A stretch of DNA of 64,000 nt from Streptomyces sp. SID12488 (GCF_010548275.1 NZ_JAAGLT010000024.1:88939-152938), one strand, 5' to 3'; counted from the first letter of the stretch, positions 41,962-52,183 are shown. The notes: generated from the letters alone by a model not told the origin. Numbers and translations: made by a program.

Positions 41962-43836
41962 ATGCCCACGACACGTGCAACCGCAAAGGACCCCGAGGTC
42001 CACGCCGGCCGTTCCGCCGTACGCACTCTGCTGCGCCTGTGGCCCTACGTCCGGCCGGTGCGCGCACGGCTGTTCGTCGCCGCCTTCGTCGCCGTGCTCG
42101 CCTCGTGCATGGGGCTGGTGATCCCGCTCGTCCTGAAGTGGATGGTGGACGGGCCGATCGCCGACCGGGATTCCCGGGGTGTGTGGTTCGGGGCGCTGTG
42201 GCTGCTGCTCCTCGGTGTCGGGGAGGCGCTGCTGTTCGGGCTGCGGCGGTGGCTGGTGGCCCGGCCGTTGGCGGGGGTCGAGGCGGCGATGCGGGCGGCT
42301 CTGTACCGGCGGCTCCAACGGCTGCCGGTCGCCTTCCACGACCGGTGGCCGTCCGGGCAGTTGCTGTCCCGGGCGACGTCGGACCTGCAGTTGCTGCGGA
42401 TGTTCCTCGCCTTCCCGCTGACGTTCCTCTTCGTCAACGCGGTGACGATCCTGGTCGGCGTGATCATCATGCTGGTCCAGGACTGGTCACTGGGGTTGGT
42501 GATCCTGGGGCCCGCCATTCCCGTCCTGATCGTGTGCATCGTCTTCGAGCGGCGCTACCACCTCGTGGCCCGGCGGGCGCAGGACCAGGTGGGTGACCTG
42601 ACGACGGTCGTCGAGGAGAGTGTGCTCGGCATCCGGATCATCAAGGGGTTCGGGCGGCACCGGAGTCAGGCGCGGGCGTTCCGTGAGCTGTCGGGGACGT
42701 TGCGCGGGACCGAGTTGCACAAGGCCCGGCTGCTGTCGGCGATCTGGGCGGTGATCGTCACGCTGCCGGAGCTGGCGATCGGGGCGGCGCTCGTCCTGGG
42801 CACCGTGCAGGTCGCCGACGGTGACCTGTCGGCCGGCACGCTGGTCGCCTTCCTGTCCACGGCCCTCGCCCTGCGCTGGCCCGTCGACTCCATCGGCTTC
42901 CTCCTCGCGATGAGCCAGGACGCGGCCACCGCCACGGAACGGTACTTCGAGGTGATGGACGAGGATCCGGAGAGCGAGGGGGACTCGCTCCCCGGCGCCC
43001 ATCCCCGTCCCCATGCCTCTGCCTCCGGATCCTCGGGCGCCGACTGTGGGCTCCGCTTTCACGACGTCTCCTTCCGGTATCCCGACGCCCCCGCCGACTC
43101 CGCTCCCGTCCTCGACCACGTCGACCTGCACATCCGCCCCGGCGAGTCCATGGCCCTCGTCGGCACGACCGGCAGCGGCAAGACCACGCTCACGGCACTC
43201 GTCCCCCGGCTGCACGAGGTGACCTCGGGGCGCATCACTCTCGACGGGCACGACATCTCCGCCCTGCCCAGGGAAGAACTGCGCGCCCTGGTCGCCGTCG
43301 CCTTCGAGGAACCCACTCTCTTCTCCGCGAGCGTCGGCGCCAACGTCCTCATGGGGGCCCAGGAGTCCGCGGGCGAGGCCGAGTTGCGGCACGCGCTCTC
43401 CGTGGCGCAGGCCGATTTCGTGCACTCGCTTCCGCAGGGCACGGACACCCAGGTCGGCGAGCAGGGCCTCAGTCTGTCCGGCGGCCAGCGGCAGCGGCTC
43501 GCGCTGGCCCGGGCGGTCGTGGGCAAGCCCCGGTTCCTCGTCCTCGACGACCCGCTGTCCGCGCTGGACGTGCACACGGAGGCCGCCGTCGAGGCCGCGC
43601 TGCGCCGGGTCCTCGCCGACACCACGGCCCTGATCGTGGCGCACCGCCCGTCCACGGTTCTGCTCGCCGACCGCGTCGCCCTCCTGTCCGGCGGCCGGAT
43701 CGCCGCCGTGGGCACGCATCACGAACTTCTGCGGACGAACGCCGAGTACGCCTGGCTGATGGCCGGCGCGGACGAGGGGACCGACCGCGGCGACACCCCC
43801 CACGGCACCGACAGCTTCGAGGAGGCCGCCCGATGA
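41962..43836 (+). CDS. ABC exporter half-transporter (MsbA/multidrug type)
   Basis: A 624-residue protein: six-helix exporter membrane domain (first 320 residues), then an ATPase with Walker A GTTGSGKTT, signature LSLSGGQRQR, Walker B FLVLDDPLSALD and H-loop VAHRPST. In Walker B the residue after the Asp is Asp rather than Glu (LDDP), and the Q-loop reads AFEEPT instead of a Gln-containing VxQ, so this half may contribute a weakened site. The stop overlaps the next exporter gene, implying a heterodimer. Confidence 0.9.
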   Translation: MPTTRATAKDPEVHAGRSAVRTLLRLWPYVRPVRARLFVAAFVAVLASCMGLVIPLVLKWMVDGPIADRDSRGVWFGALWLLLLGVGEALLFGLRRWLVARPLAGVEAAMRAALYRRLQRLPVAFHDRWPSGQLLSRATSDLQLLRMFLAFPLTFLFVNAVTILVGVIIMLVQDWSLGLVILGPAIPVLIVCIVFERRYHLVARRAQDQVGDLTTVVEESVLGIRIIKGFGRHRSQARAFRELSGTLRGTELHKARLLSAIWAVIVTLPELAIGAALVLGTVQVADGDLSAGTLVAFLSTALALRWPVDSIGFLLAMSQDAATATERYFEVMDEDPESEGDSLPGAHPRPHASASGSSGADCGLRFHDVSFRYPDAPADSAPVLDHVDLHIRPGESMALVGTTGSGKTTLTALVPRLHEVTSGRITLDGHDISALPREELRALVAVAFEEPTLFSASVGANVLMGAQESAGEAELRHALSVAQADFVHSLPQGTDTQVGEQGLSLSGGQRQRLALARAVVGKPRFLVLDDPLSALDVHTEAAVEAALRRVLADTTALIVAHRPSTVLLADRVALLSGGRIAAVGTHHELLRTNAEYAWLMAGADEGTDRGDTPHGTDSFEEAAR

Positions 43837-46013
43837 CGGCGCCCACGACCACCGCGCCGACCCCCGACGACGAGGAACGGCCCCCCGGCCCGGACTCCAG
43901 GCCCGACTCCGGACCGAACGCCGACTCGGACACCGCACCGAACGCCGGACCGAACCCCGACCTGCACCCTGGACCGGACACCAGCCTGAACGCCGGGCCG
44001 AACACCGCACCGAACGCCAGGTCGGACGCCGGATCGGACACCATGCCAAACGCCGGTCCGGACACCGACCCGAACCCCGGACCGCACCCCGGGCCGGACA
44101 CCAGGCTGAACGCCGAACCGGACACCGGACCAACCGCCGGGCCGAACCCCGGAGCAACCGCCGGGCCGGAAGCCGGACCAGCCGCCAAGGCGGCCCCCGC
44201 CGTTCCCCGGCCCCCGGCCCCCGGCGACCCCTTCGACCAGGACGACCTGCCCACCCCCAAGGGCGCCACCGCGAGCCTGCTGCGGTCGCTTCTCGCCCCG
44301 ATGAAGGGCCGCGTCGCCCTGACCGCCGTACTTCTGCTGCTCCAGCAGGCGGCCGTCCAGGCGGGCCCGCTGCTCGTCGCGTACGCCATCGACCGTGCCG
44401 TACCGGCCTTCCGCGACCACGACAACGGGCCGCTCGTCGCCGTCGGGGTCGGCTATCTGCTCTGCGCGCTGGCCTCGGGCGGGCTGCAGTACTGGTTCAT
44501 CTCCGCCGCCGCCCGGGTCAGCCAGGACGCGCTGCTCGATCTGCGCGGGCGTATCTTCCGGCACGCGCAGGCGCTCAGCCTCGACTTCCATGAGCGCTAC
44601 ACCTCGGGCCGGCTGATCTCCCGTTCCACCGCGGACGTCGAGTCGCTGCGCGAGCTGCTGAACGACGGGCTCCAGGAACTCGTCACCATCGCCCTGTCCT
44701 TCGCCTACATCTCGGCCGTCCTGCTCTGGCTGGATCTGAGCCTCGGCGCGCTCGCCATCGCCTCCTTCGTGCCGCTGTACCTCCTCGTCCGGCTCTACCG
44801 GCGCCGGGCCGGCCGTGTGTACGCGCTGCGGTCCACGGCTATCGCCGCCGTCATCGTCAAGTTCGTCGAGACGATGAACGGCATCCGGCCGGTGCGCGCG
44901 TTCCGTCGCGAGGCCGCCAACGACGCGGAGTTCGAGGACCTCAACCGGCGTCACGAGCAGAAGAACGGCGACGCCATCCTGGAGATGGCCCGTTACGTCG
45001 TCGGCTCCCGGGTCGTCGCCAACTCCGCTGTCGCGGCGATGGTGTTGTGGGGTGCCCACCGGGTCGCGGACGGCTCGCTGGAGCTGGGTGTGCTGGCCGC
45101 CGCCGTGCTGTACCTGCGCCGGCTGTACGACCCCATCGACCGGCTCGGTATGTTCCTCAACTCCTACCAGTCGGCCACCGCCTCCCTGGAGAAGATCTCC
45201 GGGCTGCTCGCCCAGGCCCCCTCGGTCCCTGAGCCGTCGGCTCCGCGGGAGCTTCCGGTACTCGAGTCCGAGCATCCGGGTCGCGAGGTCGTCTTCGACG
45301 GGGTCCGGTTCGCCTACCGCACCGGCGGCGAGGTGCTCCCCCGCTTCGACCTCACCCTTCCGGCCGGGCAGACCGTGGCGGTCGTCGGCTCGACCGGCGC
45401 CGGCAAGTCCACCCTGGCCAAGCTGCTCGCCCGCTTCTACGACCCCACCGAGGGGCATGTCCGCCTCGACGGCGTCGAGCTGCGCGACCTGTCGGGTGCC
45501 GATCTGCGGCGCGGGGTCGTGATGGTGACGCAGGAGGCCTTCCTGTTCTCCGGCAGCGTCGCCGACAACATCGCCATCGGCTCCCCGGACGCCCCTCGCG
45601 AGGAGATCGAGCGCGCGGCCAAGGCGATCGGCGCCCACGACTTCATCACCGCGCTGCCCGAGGGCTACGACACGGACGTACGCAAGCGAGGTGGCCGTAT
45701 CTCCGCCGGGCAGCGCCAACTGGTCGCGTTCGCGCGGGCGTTGCTCGCCGATCCGGCGGTGCTGATCCTCGACGAGGCGACCAGTTCGCTCGACATCCCG
45801 GGCGAACGGGCCGTACAGCGCGCGATGTCGACGATCCTGAAGGGGCGTACGGCCGTCGTGATCGCGCACCGGCTGTCGACCGTCGAGATCGCCGACCGGG
45901 TGCTGGTGATGGAGCACGGGCGGGTCGTCGAAGACGGCGCCCCGGCCGAACTCATCGCCGGTACGGGCCGGTTCGCGGATCTGCACCGGGCCTGGCGGGA
46001 CAGCCTGGCGTGA
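43833..46013 (+). CDS. ABC exporter half-transporter with repetitive N-terminus
   Basis: A 726-residue partner of the preceding gene (ATGA overlap). The ATPase has canonical Walker A GSTGAGKST, Q-loop VTQEAF, Walker B LILDEATSSLD and H-loop IAHRLST, but its signature reads RISAGQRQL, with Ala for the first Gly. The membrane domain begins only after about 140 residues. Residues 20-120 are a Pro/Asn/Asp/Gly/Thr low-complexity tract with repeating P-N-A-G-P-D-T-like units, absent from typical exporters. The pair has one complete composite site (this Walker A/B with the partner's LSGGQ). Confidence 0.9.
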   Translation: MTAPTTTAPTPDDEERPPGPDSRPDSGPNADSDTAPNAGPNPDLHPGPDTSLNAGPNTAPNARSDAGSDTMPNAGPDTDPNPGPHPGPDTRLNAEPDTGPTAGPNPGATAGPEAGPAAKAAPAVPRPPAPGDPFDQDDLPTPKGATASLLRSLLAPMKGRVALTAVLLLLQQAAVQAGPLLVAYAIDRAVPAFRDHDNGPLVAVGVGYLLCALASGGLQYWFISAAARVSQDALLDLRGRIFRHAQALSLDFHERYTSGRLISRSTADVESLRELLNDGLQELVTIALSFAYISAVLLWLDLSLGALAIASFVPLYLLVRLYRRRAGRVYALRSTAIAAVIVKFVETMNGIRPVRAFRREAANDAEFEDLNRRHEQKNGDAILEMARYVVGSRVVANSAVAAMVLWGAHRVADGSLELGVLAAAVLYLRRLYDPIDRLGMFLNSYQSATASLEKISGLLAQAPSVPEPSAPRELPVLESEHPGREVVFDGVRFAYRTGGEVLPRFDLTLPAGQTVAVVGSTGAGKSTLAKLLARFYDPTEGHVRLDGVELRDLSGADLRRGVVMVTQEAFLFSGSVADNIAIGSPDAPREEIERAAKAIGAHDFITALPEGYDTDVRKRGGRISAGQRQLVAFARALLADPAVLILDEATSSLDIPGERAVQRAMSTILKGRTAVVIAHRLSTVEIADRVLVMEHGRVVEDGAPAELIAGTGRFADLHRAWRDSLA
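43895..44195. repeat. Repetitive coding tract in the exporter N-terminus
   Basis: Imperfect short tandem units built on GGACCGAACACCGGA-like sequence with multiples of three bases, so indels keep the frame. The encoded tract is Pro/Asn/Asp-rich and without hydrophobic residues, likely disordered in the cytoplasm. Confidence 0.8.
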
Positions 46014-46091
46014 GCCCGTGAGCAGCCCATGAGCAGTTCGTGATCTTGTAGGCGCAGGACGGGGCGGGGACAGGACGGGGACGAGAAGGTA

Positions 46092-47876
46092 ATGATCGAC
46101 GCGTACGAGGATCCCGGCACGCCCGACTCCCGCGGCCCCGCGCGCTATCTGGTGTGGTTGGTGCGGCAGCAGTGGCGGCGGTGTGCGGTCGGGGCGCTGC
46201 TGGCCAGCACCTGGACGACGCTGATGGCGCTGTCGCCGTATCTGATGTCCCGGGCCGTCGACGACGGTCTCGAACCGGGCGACCAGGCCGTGCTGGCCGG
46301 CTGGGCGGGCGCGATCCTCGCCGCCGGGACGTTCAGTGCGTGGCTGAGCATCATGCGGCACCGCACGATGACCCGTATCCGGATGGACGCCAACTTCCGT
46401 ACGGTCAAGGTCGTGGTCGGGCAGGCCGTGCGGCTGGGGGCCGCGCTGCCCCGGCAGGTCGGGGCCGGTGAGGTCGTCACGATCGGCGTCGGTGACGTGC
46501 AGACGATCGGCCAGTCGCTGACCTTCGTCGGGCCCGGCATCGGCGCGATGGTCTCGTACAGCGTGGTCGCCGGTCTGCTGCTGTCGGTGTCACCGACGCT
46601 CGCCGCCGTGATCCTGCTCGGGGTGCCCGTTGTCGCCGTCCTCATCGGGCCGTTGCTCGGCCGGCTCCAGGGGGTGGAGTCGTCGTACCGGGATCGGCAG
46701 GGCGTCCTGACCGCCCGGATCGGGGACCTCTCGGGCGGGCTGCGCGTCCTCAACGGCCTTGGCGGCAAAGGGCTGTTCGCCGACGCCTTCCGCCGTGACT
46801 CGCGTCGCCTCCAGGAGCAGGGGTACCGGGTCGGGGCGGTGAGCAGCTGGATCCAGGCGCTCGGGGTCGGGCTGCCGACGCTGTTCCTGGCCGTGGTGAC
46901 CTGGCTGGCGGCCCGGCTGGCCGCCCAAGGGTCCATCACCGTGGGCGAGTTGGTGTCGGTGTACGGCTACGTCGCCGTGCTGATCATGCCGGTGGCGTTC
47001 CTCATCGAGTGCGGATTCCAGATCAGCCGCGCCCTGGTGGCCGCCCGACGGGTCGTACGGTTCCTGGTACTCGATCCCGACGACGACAGCGGCGGCCGGG
47101 GGCTGGACGCGCCCGCGCCCCCGTCCGCGCTGCACGACCCCGACTCCGGCGTGACCGTCGTGCCGGGGCGGCTGACCGCGCTCGCCGGTGCCCGGCCCGC
47201 CGATGCCGCCGACGTCGTCGACCGGCTCGGCCGGTTCGTGCCGTCGGCGGCGACCTGGGGCGGTGTACGGCTCGACGACGTCGCCCTCGCCCAGGTGCGC
47301 GCCCGCATCCTGGTCGCCGACAACGAGGCCGACCTGTTCGCCGGGACCCTTCGCGAACTGGTCTCCGGGCGCGGGGAGCCGGGCGAGGAGGCCATCGCGC
47401 GGGCGGTGCGCGCGGCCGTCGCCGACGACATCGTCCTCGGGCTGCCGGAGGGGCTGGACTCGGCGATCGACGCGCAGGGCCGCAACCTCTCCGGCGGTCA
47501 GCGGCAGCGCGTACGCCTGGTCCGGGCGCTGCTCGCCGACCCCGAGGTACTGCTCGCCGTCGAGCCGACGTCGGCGCTGGACGCGCACACCGAGGCCGCC
47601 GTCGCGAACCGGCTGCGCGCCGAGCGGGGCGAGCGCACGGACCGTACGACCGTCGTGGCGTCCACCTCGCCCCTGATGCTGGACCGGGCGGACACCGTGT
47701 ACTACCTGGTCGACGGCAAGGCGGCGGCCGTCGGCAGCCATCAGCGCCTGCTCGCGGAGGAACCGGGATACCGGGCCCTGGTGGCGCGCGACGCGGACGA
47801 GCCGGACGAGGAAGAGGGCCCGACCGACCTGGCGGGCGAAGAGGGCCTGGCGAACATCGAGGAGTCCGTACGGTGA
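46092..47876 (+). CDS. ABC exporter half-transporter lacking Walker A
   Basis: A 594-residue exporter half. The membrane domain is normal (six helices), but the nucleotide-binding domain is degenerate: the Walker A position reads TALAGARPADAADV instead of G-x-x-G-x-G-K-S/T, Walker B is VLLAVEPTSALD with Ala for Asp, and the H-loop region reads ASTSPLM. The signature LSGGQRQRVRL is intact. It overlaps the next gene in a GTGA junction. It can therefore give only the signature half of an ATP site to its partner. Confidence 0.9.
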   Translation: MIDAYEDPGTPDSRGPARYLVWLVRQQWRRCAVGALLASTWTTLMALSPYLMSRAVDDGLEPGDQAVLAGWAGAILAAGTFSAWLSIMRHRTMTRIRMDANFRTVKVVVGQAVRLGAALPRQVGAGEVVTIGVGDVQTIGQSLTFVGPGIGAMVSYSVVAGLLLSVSPTLAAVILLGVPVVAVLIGPLLGRLQGVESSYRDRQGVLTARIGDLSGGLRVLNGLGGKGLFADAFRRDSRRLQEQGYRVGAVSSWIQALGVGLPTLFLAVVTWLAARLAAQGSITVGELVSVYGYVAVLIMPVAFLIECGFQISRALVAARRVVRFLVLDPDDDSGGRGLDAPAPPSALHDPDSGVTVVPGRLTALAGARPADAADVVDRLGRFVPSAATWGGVRLDDVALAQVRARILVADNEADLFAGTLRELVSGRGEPGEEAIARAVRAAVADDIVLGLPEGLDSAIDAQGRNLSGGQRQRVRLVRALLADPEVLLAVEPTSALDAHTEAAVANRLRAERGERTDRTTVVASTSPLMLDRADTVYYLVDGKAAAVGSHQRLLAEEPGYRALVARDADEPDEEEGPTDLAGEEGLANIEESVR

Positions 47877-49660
47877 CTGCCCAACTCCCCATCGCCTCGG
47901 CGGCCGACGTACGCCGGGCCGCCGGTCGGCTGATCCGGGCCGACTCCCTTGCCTTCGTCGCGCTTCTGCTGCTGAACTCGGCCGCCGCCGGTGCCGGGCT
48001 CGTCGCGCCCTGGCTGCTCGGGCGGATCATCGACGAGGTGCGGGCGGGCGCCGGGGTCTCGGTCGTGGACCGACTCGGGCTGGTCATCGTGGTTTGCGCG
48101 GTGGGCCAGTTGCTGCTGGCGCGCTGGGCACGGTTCGTGGGGTACCGGTTCGGGGAGCGGACGCTCGCGCGGGTGCGGGAGGAGTTCGTGGACCGGGCGC
48201 TCGCGCTGCCCGCGTCGGTGGTGGAGCGGGCCGGGACCGGAGATCTGACGGCCCGGGGGACGGCCGACGTCAGCACGGTCGGCACGACGTTGCGCGATGC
48301 GGGGCCGGACCTGCTGATCGCCTCGGTGCAGTGTCTGTTCATCGTCGGCGCCGTGTTCGCGCTCGATCCGCTGCTCGGCCTGGCCGCGGTGGTCGCTCAG
48401 AGCGGTATCTGGTTCGCGCTGCGCTGGTATCTGCGCCGGGCGCGCACCGCGTATCTCGCCGAGGGTTCCGCGAACTCCGAAGTGGCCGAAATTCTCTCGG
48501 CGACCGCGTCCGGAGCGCGCACGGTCGAGGCGTTCGGACTAGCGGAGCGGCGGGTGGCGGTGAGCCGGGAGGCGCTGGACCACTCCCGGCGCAGGCGTCT
48601 GCACACGCTGTATCTGCGGACCGTGTTCTTTCCGCCCGTGGAGGTGTCGTACGTCCTTCCCGTGGTCGTCGTGCTGGTGGTGGGCGGCGCGCTGCACGGG
48701 CAGGGGGCGATCAGTCTGGGCGCGGTCGTGGCGGCTGCCCTGTATCTGCGGCAGTTGGAGGCACCGCTCGACGAGGTGCTGACGTGGATGGAGCAACTGC
48801 AGTCCAGCAGCGCCTCGTTCGCGCGGGTGGAGGGGCTCGGCCGGGCGCCCACAGGTGACTCGGAGGAGTCTCCCGTGCCGGTGGGCGACCGGATCGACGT
48901 GACGGGGGTGCGGTACGCGTACGACCGTGGGGGCGAGGTGCTGCGCGGGGTCGATCTGACGGTGCGGCCGGGTGAACGGCTCGCGGTGGTGGGGCCGTCG
49001 GGTGCGGGCAAGTCGACGCTGTGCCGGTTGCTGGCGGGCATCGACAAGCCACGTTCGGGCACGGTGACCGTGGGCGGCGTACCGATCGCCTCGCTCGGGC
49101 CCGAGGAGCTGCGGCGGCAGGTCGTGCTCGTCACGCAGGAGCACCATGTCTTCCTGGGCACGGTCCGGGAGAATCTGCTGATCGCCGAACCGGCCGCCAC
49201 GGACGCCGAGTTGTGGGCCGCGCTGGCCGCTGTCGGCGCCGCCGGCTGGGTGCGCGAGCTGCCGGCCGGGCTGGACACCGGGCTGGGCCCCGACGGGGAG
49301 TCGACCGACGGTTCACGGGCCCAGCAACTGGCCCTGGCCCGCGTGGTGCTGGCCGACCCGCACACACTGATCCTGGACGAGGCGACGGCGTTGCTCGATC
49401 CGACGACCGCGCGTCATACGGAGCGCGCGCTGGCCGCTGTACTCGAGGGGCGGACGGTGATCGCGATCGCGCACCGGCTGCACACCGCGCACGACGCGGA
49501 CCGGGTGGCCGTGATGGAGGACGGGCTGATCACCGAACTCGGCACGCACGAGGGGCTGGTGACTGCGGGCGGGGCGTACGCGGCGCTGTGGCGGTCGTGG
49601 CACGGGGAGCAGCAGTCGGCTTCGACGGAGAAGGTCGATTCCTTGCAGAAGACTGAATAG
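47873..49660 (+). CDS. ABC exporter half-transporter with degenerate signature
   Basis: A 595-residue exporter half, partner of the preceding gene. Walker A GPSGAGKST, Q-loop VTQEHH, Walker B LILDEATALLD and H-loop IAHRLHT are intact, whereas the signature reads STDGSRAQQLAL instead of LSGGQ. With the preceding protein this forms one consensus site (this Walker A/B plus partner LSGGQ) and one dead site. GAGGAG lies nine bases before the GTG start. Substrate unknown; no biosynthetic genes are adjacent. Confidence 0.9.
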   Translation: MTAQLPIASAADVRRAAGRLIRADSLAFVALLLLNSAAAGAGLVAPWLLGRIIDEVRAGAGVSVVDRLGLVIVVCAVGQLLLARWARFVGYRFGERTLARVREEFVDRALALPASVVERAGTGDLTARGTADVSTVGTTLRDAGPDLLIASVQCLFIVGAVFALDPLLGLAAVVAQSGIWFALRWYLRRARTAYLAEGSANSEVAEILSATASGARTVEAFGLAERRVAVSREALDHSRRRRLHTLYLRTVFFPPVEVSYVLPVVVVLVVGGALHGQGAISLGAVVAAALYLRQLEAPLDEVLTWMEQLQSSSASFARVEGLGRAPTGDSEESPVPVGDRIDVTGVRYAYDRGGEVLRGVDLTVRPGERLAVVGPSGAGKSTLCRLLAGIDKPRSGTVTVGGVPIASLGPEELRRQVVLVTQEHHVFLGTVRENLLIAEPAATDAELWAALAAVGAAGWVRELPAGLDTGLGPDGESTDGSRAQQLALARVVLADPHTLILDEATALLDPTTARHTERALAAVLEGRTVIAIAHRLHTAHDADRVAVMEDGLITELGTHEGLVTAGGAYAALWRSWHGEQQSASTEKVDSLQKTE

Positions 49661-49703
49661 CCCGTATACCGAACATGACCAACCGGACAACGAACCTTTT
49701 CCA

Positions 49704-49756
49704 GCCAACTTATTGACGCGGTCCTGACAGCGTACGGCCCCGCCTGCCACTCTTCC
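49704..49756 (+). promoter_or_regulatory. Conserved upstream block of the first M4 protease
   Basis: GCCAAC, GTCCTGACA and CACTCTTCC occur at relative positions 0, 17 and 44, exactly as upstream of the second protease (52184-52236). A TTGACG at 49713 may be the -35. The block starts 193 bases before the GTG, leaving a long leader. A shared promoter or operator is inferred. Confidence 0.6.
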
Positions 49757-49896
49757 CACGGCGACTTCACAGCAACTCCACAGCAACACCGCTGCGTCCG
49801 TCGCCGCGCATCCGCACGCACCTGTTCTGCCCCGGACGGACGACCACCGTTCGGTCCCCCCTGGCCGTTGGACCAGCGGCCACGCAGAAGGAGTCA

Positions 49897-51975
49897 GTGT
49901 TGAGACGCCAGTCCCACAGACGCGCCCCCCACGCCACCTCCACCGAGCTCTCCCGTTCCACCCAGCGACGGGTCGCCACCGGCGCCCTCGTGGCGGTAAC
50001 CGCCCTACTGGCAGCGGCAGTTCAGTCCGGTGCCGCCACCGCAGCCCCGGAGAAGGCACCGTCGGCCGCGGGCAAGGTCATACCGGGCGCCGAGTCCGTC
50101 AAGCTGTCCCCCGCGCAGCGCGCTGCACTGCTGGCCGAGGCCAACTCCACCAAGGTGGAGACGGCCCGGGAACTCGGCCTGGGTGCCAAGGAGAAGCTCG
50201 TCGTCCGTGACGTCCTCAAGGACGGCGACGGCACGGTGCACACACGGTACGAGCGCACGTACGACGGACTCCCCGTCCTCGGCGGCGACCTGATCGTCGA
50301 CACCGCCAAGTCGGGTGCCACGGAAGGCGTCGCGAAGGCGGCCCGGGCCACCATCAAGGTCGCGACGACGAAGGCCTCGCTGCCCGTCGCGAAGGCGGAG
50401 AAGCAGGCGCTGACCGCCGCGAAGGCCGAGTCGAAGAGCCCGAAGCTCAGCAAGGAGCCCAGGAAGGTCATCTGGGCCGGCTCCGGCACCCCGGTGCTCG
50501 CGTTCGAGACGGTCGTCGGCGGTCTCCAGCACGACGGCACCCCCAACGAGCTGCACGTCATCACCGACGCGGCCACCGGCAAGAAGCTCTTCGAGTACCA
50601 GGGCGTCGAGACCGGCACCGGCAACACGGTGTACAGCGGCGCGGTCGCCCTCACCACCACGCAATCGGGTTCGACGTACAACCTGACCGACGGCGCGCGC
50701 GGCGGCCACAAGACGTACAACCTGAACCGCGGCACCTCCGGCACCGGCACCCTCTTCTCGGGCCCGGACGACATCTGGGGCAACAGTCTCGCGTCCAACC
50801 TGGAGTCGGCCGGCGCCGACGCCCACTACGGCGCGGCACTGACCTGGGACTACTACAAGAACGTCCAGGGCCGCTCCGGCATCAGGGGCGACGGCGTGGG
50901 CGCGTACTCGCGCGTCCACTACGGCAACGCGTACATCAACGCCTTCTGGCAGGACGCCTGCTTCTGCATGACGTACGGCGACGGGTCGGGCAACGCCAAC
51001 CCGCTGACCTCGATCGACGTGGCCGGCCACGAGATGACCCACGGCGTCACCGCCAACACGGCCGGCCTCAACTACAGCGGTGAGTCCGGCGGTCTCAACG
51101 AGGCCACCTCGGACATCTTCGGCACCGCTGTCGAGTTCTACGCGAACAACTCCTCCGACGTCGGTGACTACCTCATCGGCGAGGAGATCAACATCAACGG
51201 CGACGGCACGCCGCTGCGTTACATGGACAAGCCGAGCAAGGACGGTTCGTCCAGGGACAGTTGGTCCTCCAGCCTGGGTGGCCTCGACGTGCACTACTCG
51301 TCGGGCCCCGCGAACCACTTCTTCTACCTGCTGAGCGAGGGCAGCGGCGCAAAGACCATCAACGGCGTCAGCTACAACTCGGCCACCTCGGACGGGCTCC
51401 CGGTGACCGGCATCGGCCGGGACAAGGCGGAGAAGATCTGGTTCCGCGCGCTCACCACGAAGTTCACATCGACCACCAACTACGCGGCGGCCCGCACCGG
51501 CACCCTCGCGGCGACCGGTGAGCTGTACGGCACGACGAGCCCCGAGTACACGGCCGTGCAGAACGCGTGGGCCGGTATCGCCGTCGGTACGCGGCCGGGC
51601 GGTGGTGGCGGTGGCACCGGCACCTCCTTCGAGTCCGCGACCGTCGTATCGATTCCGGACAACGGCGCTGCCGTGACCTCGTCGCTCGCGGTCACCGGCA
51701 TCACCGGCAACGCGCCGACCAACCTGGTGGTCACGCCGAACATCACGCACACCTGGCGCGGCGACCTCGTCGTCGACCTGGTGGCGCCGGACGGCTCGGT
51801 CTACAACCTGAAGCCGTTCAGCTCCTCGGACTCCGCGGACGACGTGACCGAGGCCTACACGGTCAACGCCTCCTCCGAGGTCGCCAACGGGACCTGGCAG
51901 TTGAGGGTCCAGGACAAGGCGGCGCAGGACACCGGAAGGATCAACGGCTGGAAGATCACCTTCCCGTCAGCCTGA
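49897..51975 (+). CDS. M4 neutral metalloprotease with C-terminal P-domain
   Basis: A 692-residue secreted thermolysin-type protease. A long signal peptide (RR motif, ends around TATAA) is followed by the FTP/PepSY propeptide, then the catalytic domain with zinc ligands His378 and His382 in HEMTH and Glu402 in GGLNEATSD; the spacing is that of thermolysin. After a Gly linker (TRPGGGGGGTG) comes a proprotein-convertase P-like domain (ATVVSIPDNGAAVTSSLAV to the end) that may bind substrate. AAGGAG precedes the GTG. A close paralogue without the P-domain follows. Confidence 0.93.
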   Translation: MLRRQSHRRAPHATSTELSRSTQRRVATGALVAVTALLAAAVQSGAATAAPEKAPSAAGKVIPGAESVKLSPAQRAALLAEANSTKVETARELGLGAKEKLVVRDVLKDGDGTVHTRYERTYDGLPVLGGDLIVDTAKSGATEGVAKAARATIKVATTKASLPVAKAEKQALTAAKAESKSPKLSKEPRKVIWAGSGTPVLAFETVVGGLQHDGTPNELHVITDAATGKKLFEYQGVETGTGNTVYSGAVALTTTQSGSTYNLTDGARGGHKTYNLNRGTSGTGTLFSGPDDIWGNSLASNLESAGADAHYGAALTWDYYKNVQGRSGIRGDGVGAYSRVHYGNAYINAFWQDACFCMTYGDGSGNANPLTSIDVAGHEMTHGVTANTAGLNYSGESGGLNEATSDIFGTAVEFYANNSSDVGDYLIGEEININGDGTPLRYMDKPSKDGSSRDSWSSSLGGLDVHYSSGPANHFFYLLSEGSGAKTINGVSYNSATSDGLPVTGIGRDKAEKIWFRALTTKFTSTTNYAAARTGTLAATGELYGTTSPEYTAVQNAWAGIAVGTRPGGGGGGTGTSFESATVVSIPDNGAAVTSSLAVTGITGNAPTNLVVTPNITHTWRGDLVVDLVAPDGSVYNLKPFSSSDSADDVTEAYTVNASSEVANGTWQLRVQDKAAQDTGRINGWKITFPSA

Positions 51976-52032
51976 ACACACAGCGGTTAAGGGCCCGTTC
52001 GAGCCCCGTTCAGGACGCGTAAACGACAGGGC

Positions 52033-52064
52033 GCCGCCCCGGTGGATCAACCCACCGGGGCGGC
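52033..52064 (+). terminator. Terminator of the first M4 protease gene
   Basis: A 13-base perfect stem (GCCGCCCCGGTGG / CCACCGGGGCGGC), six-base loop, followed by a T-rich stretch. Confidence 0.88.
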
Positions 52065-52183
52065 TTTGCCTTTGCGGCGCCTGTACTGCGCTTTTGTTGG
52101 CACCGTGCCCGACCTTGGTTCTCGCTTTACCAGGGTCGCGCCGTGTTACATGCATGAAACGTTCGGCTGACAGTCGATTTTCG

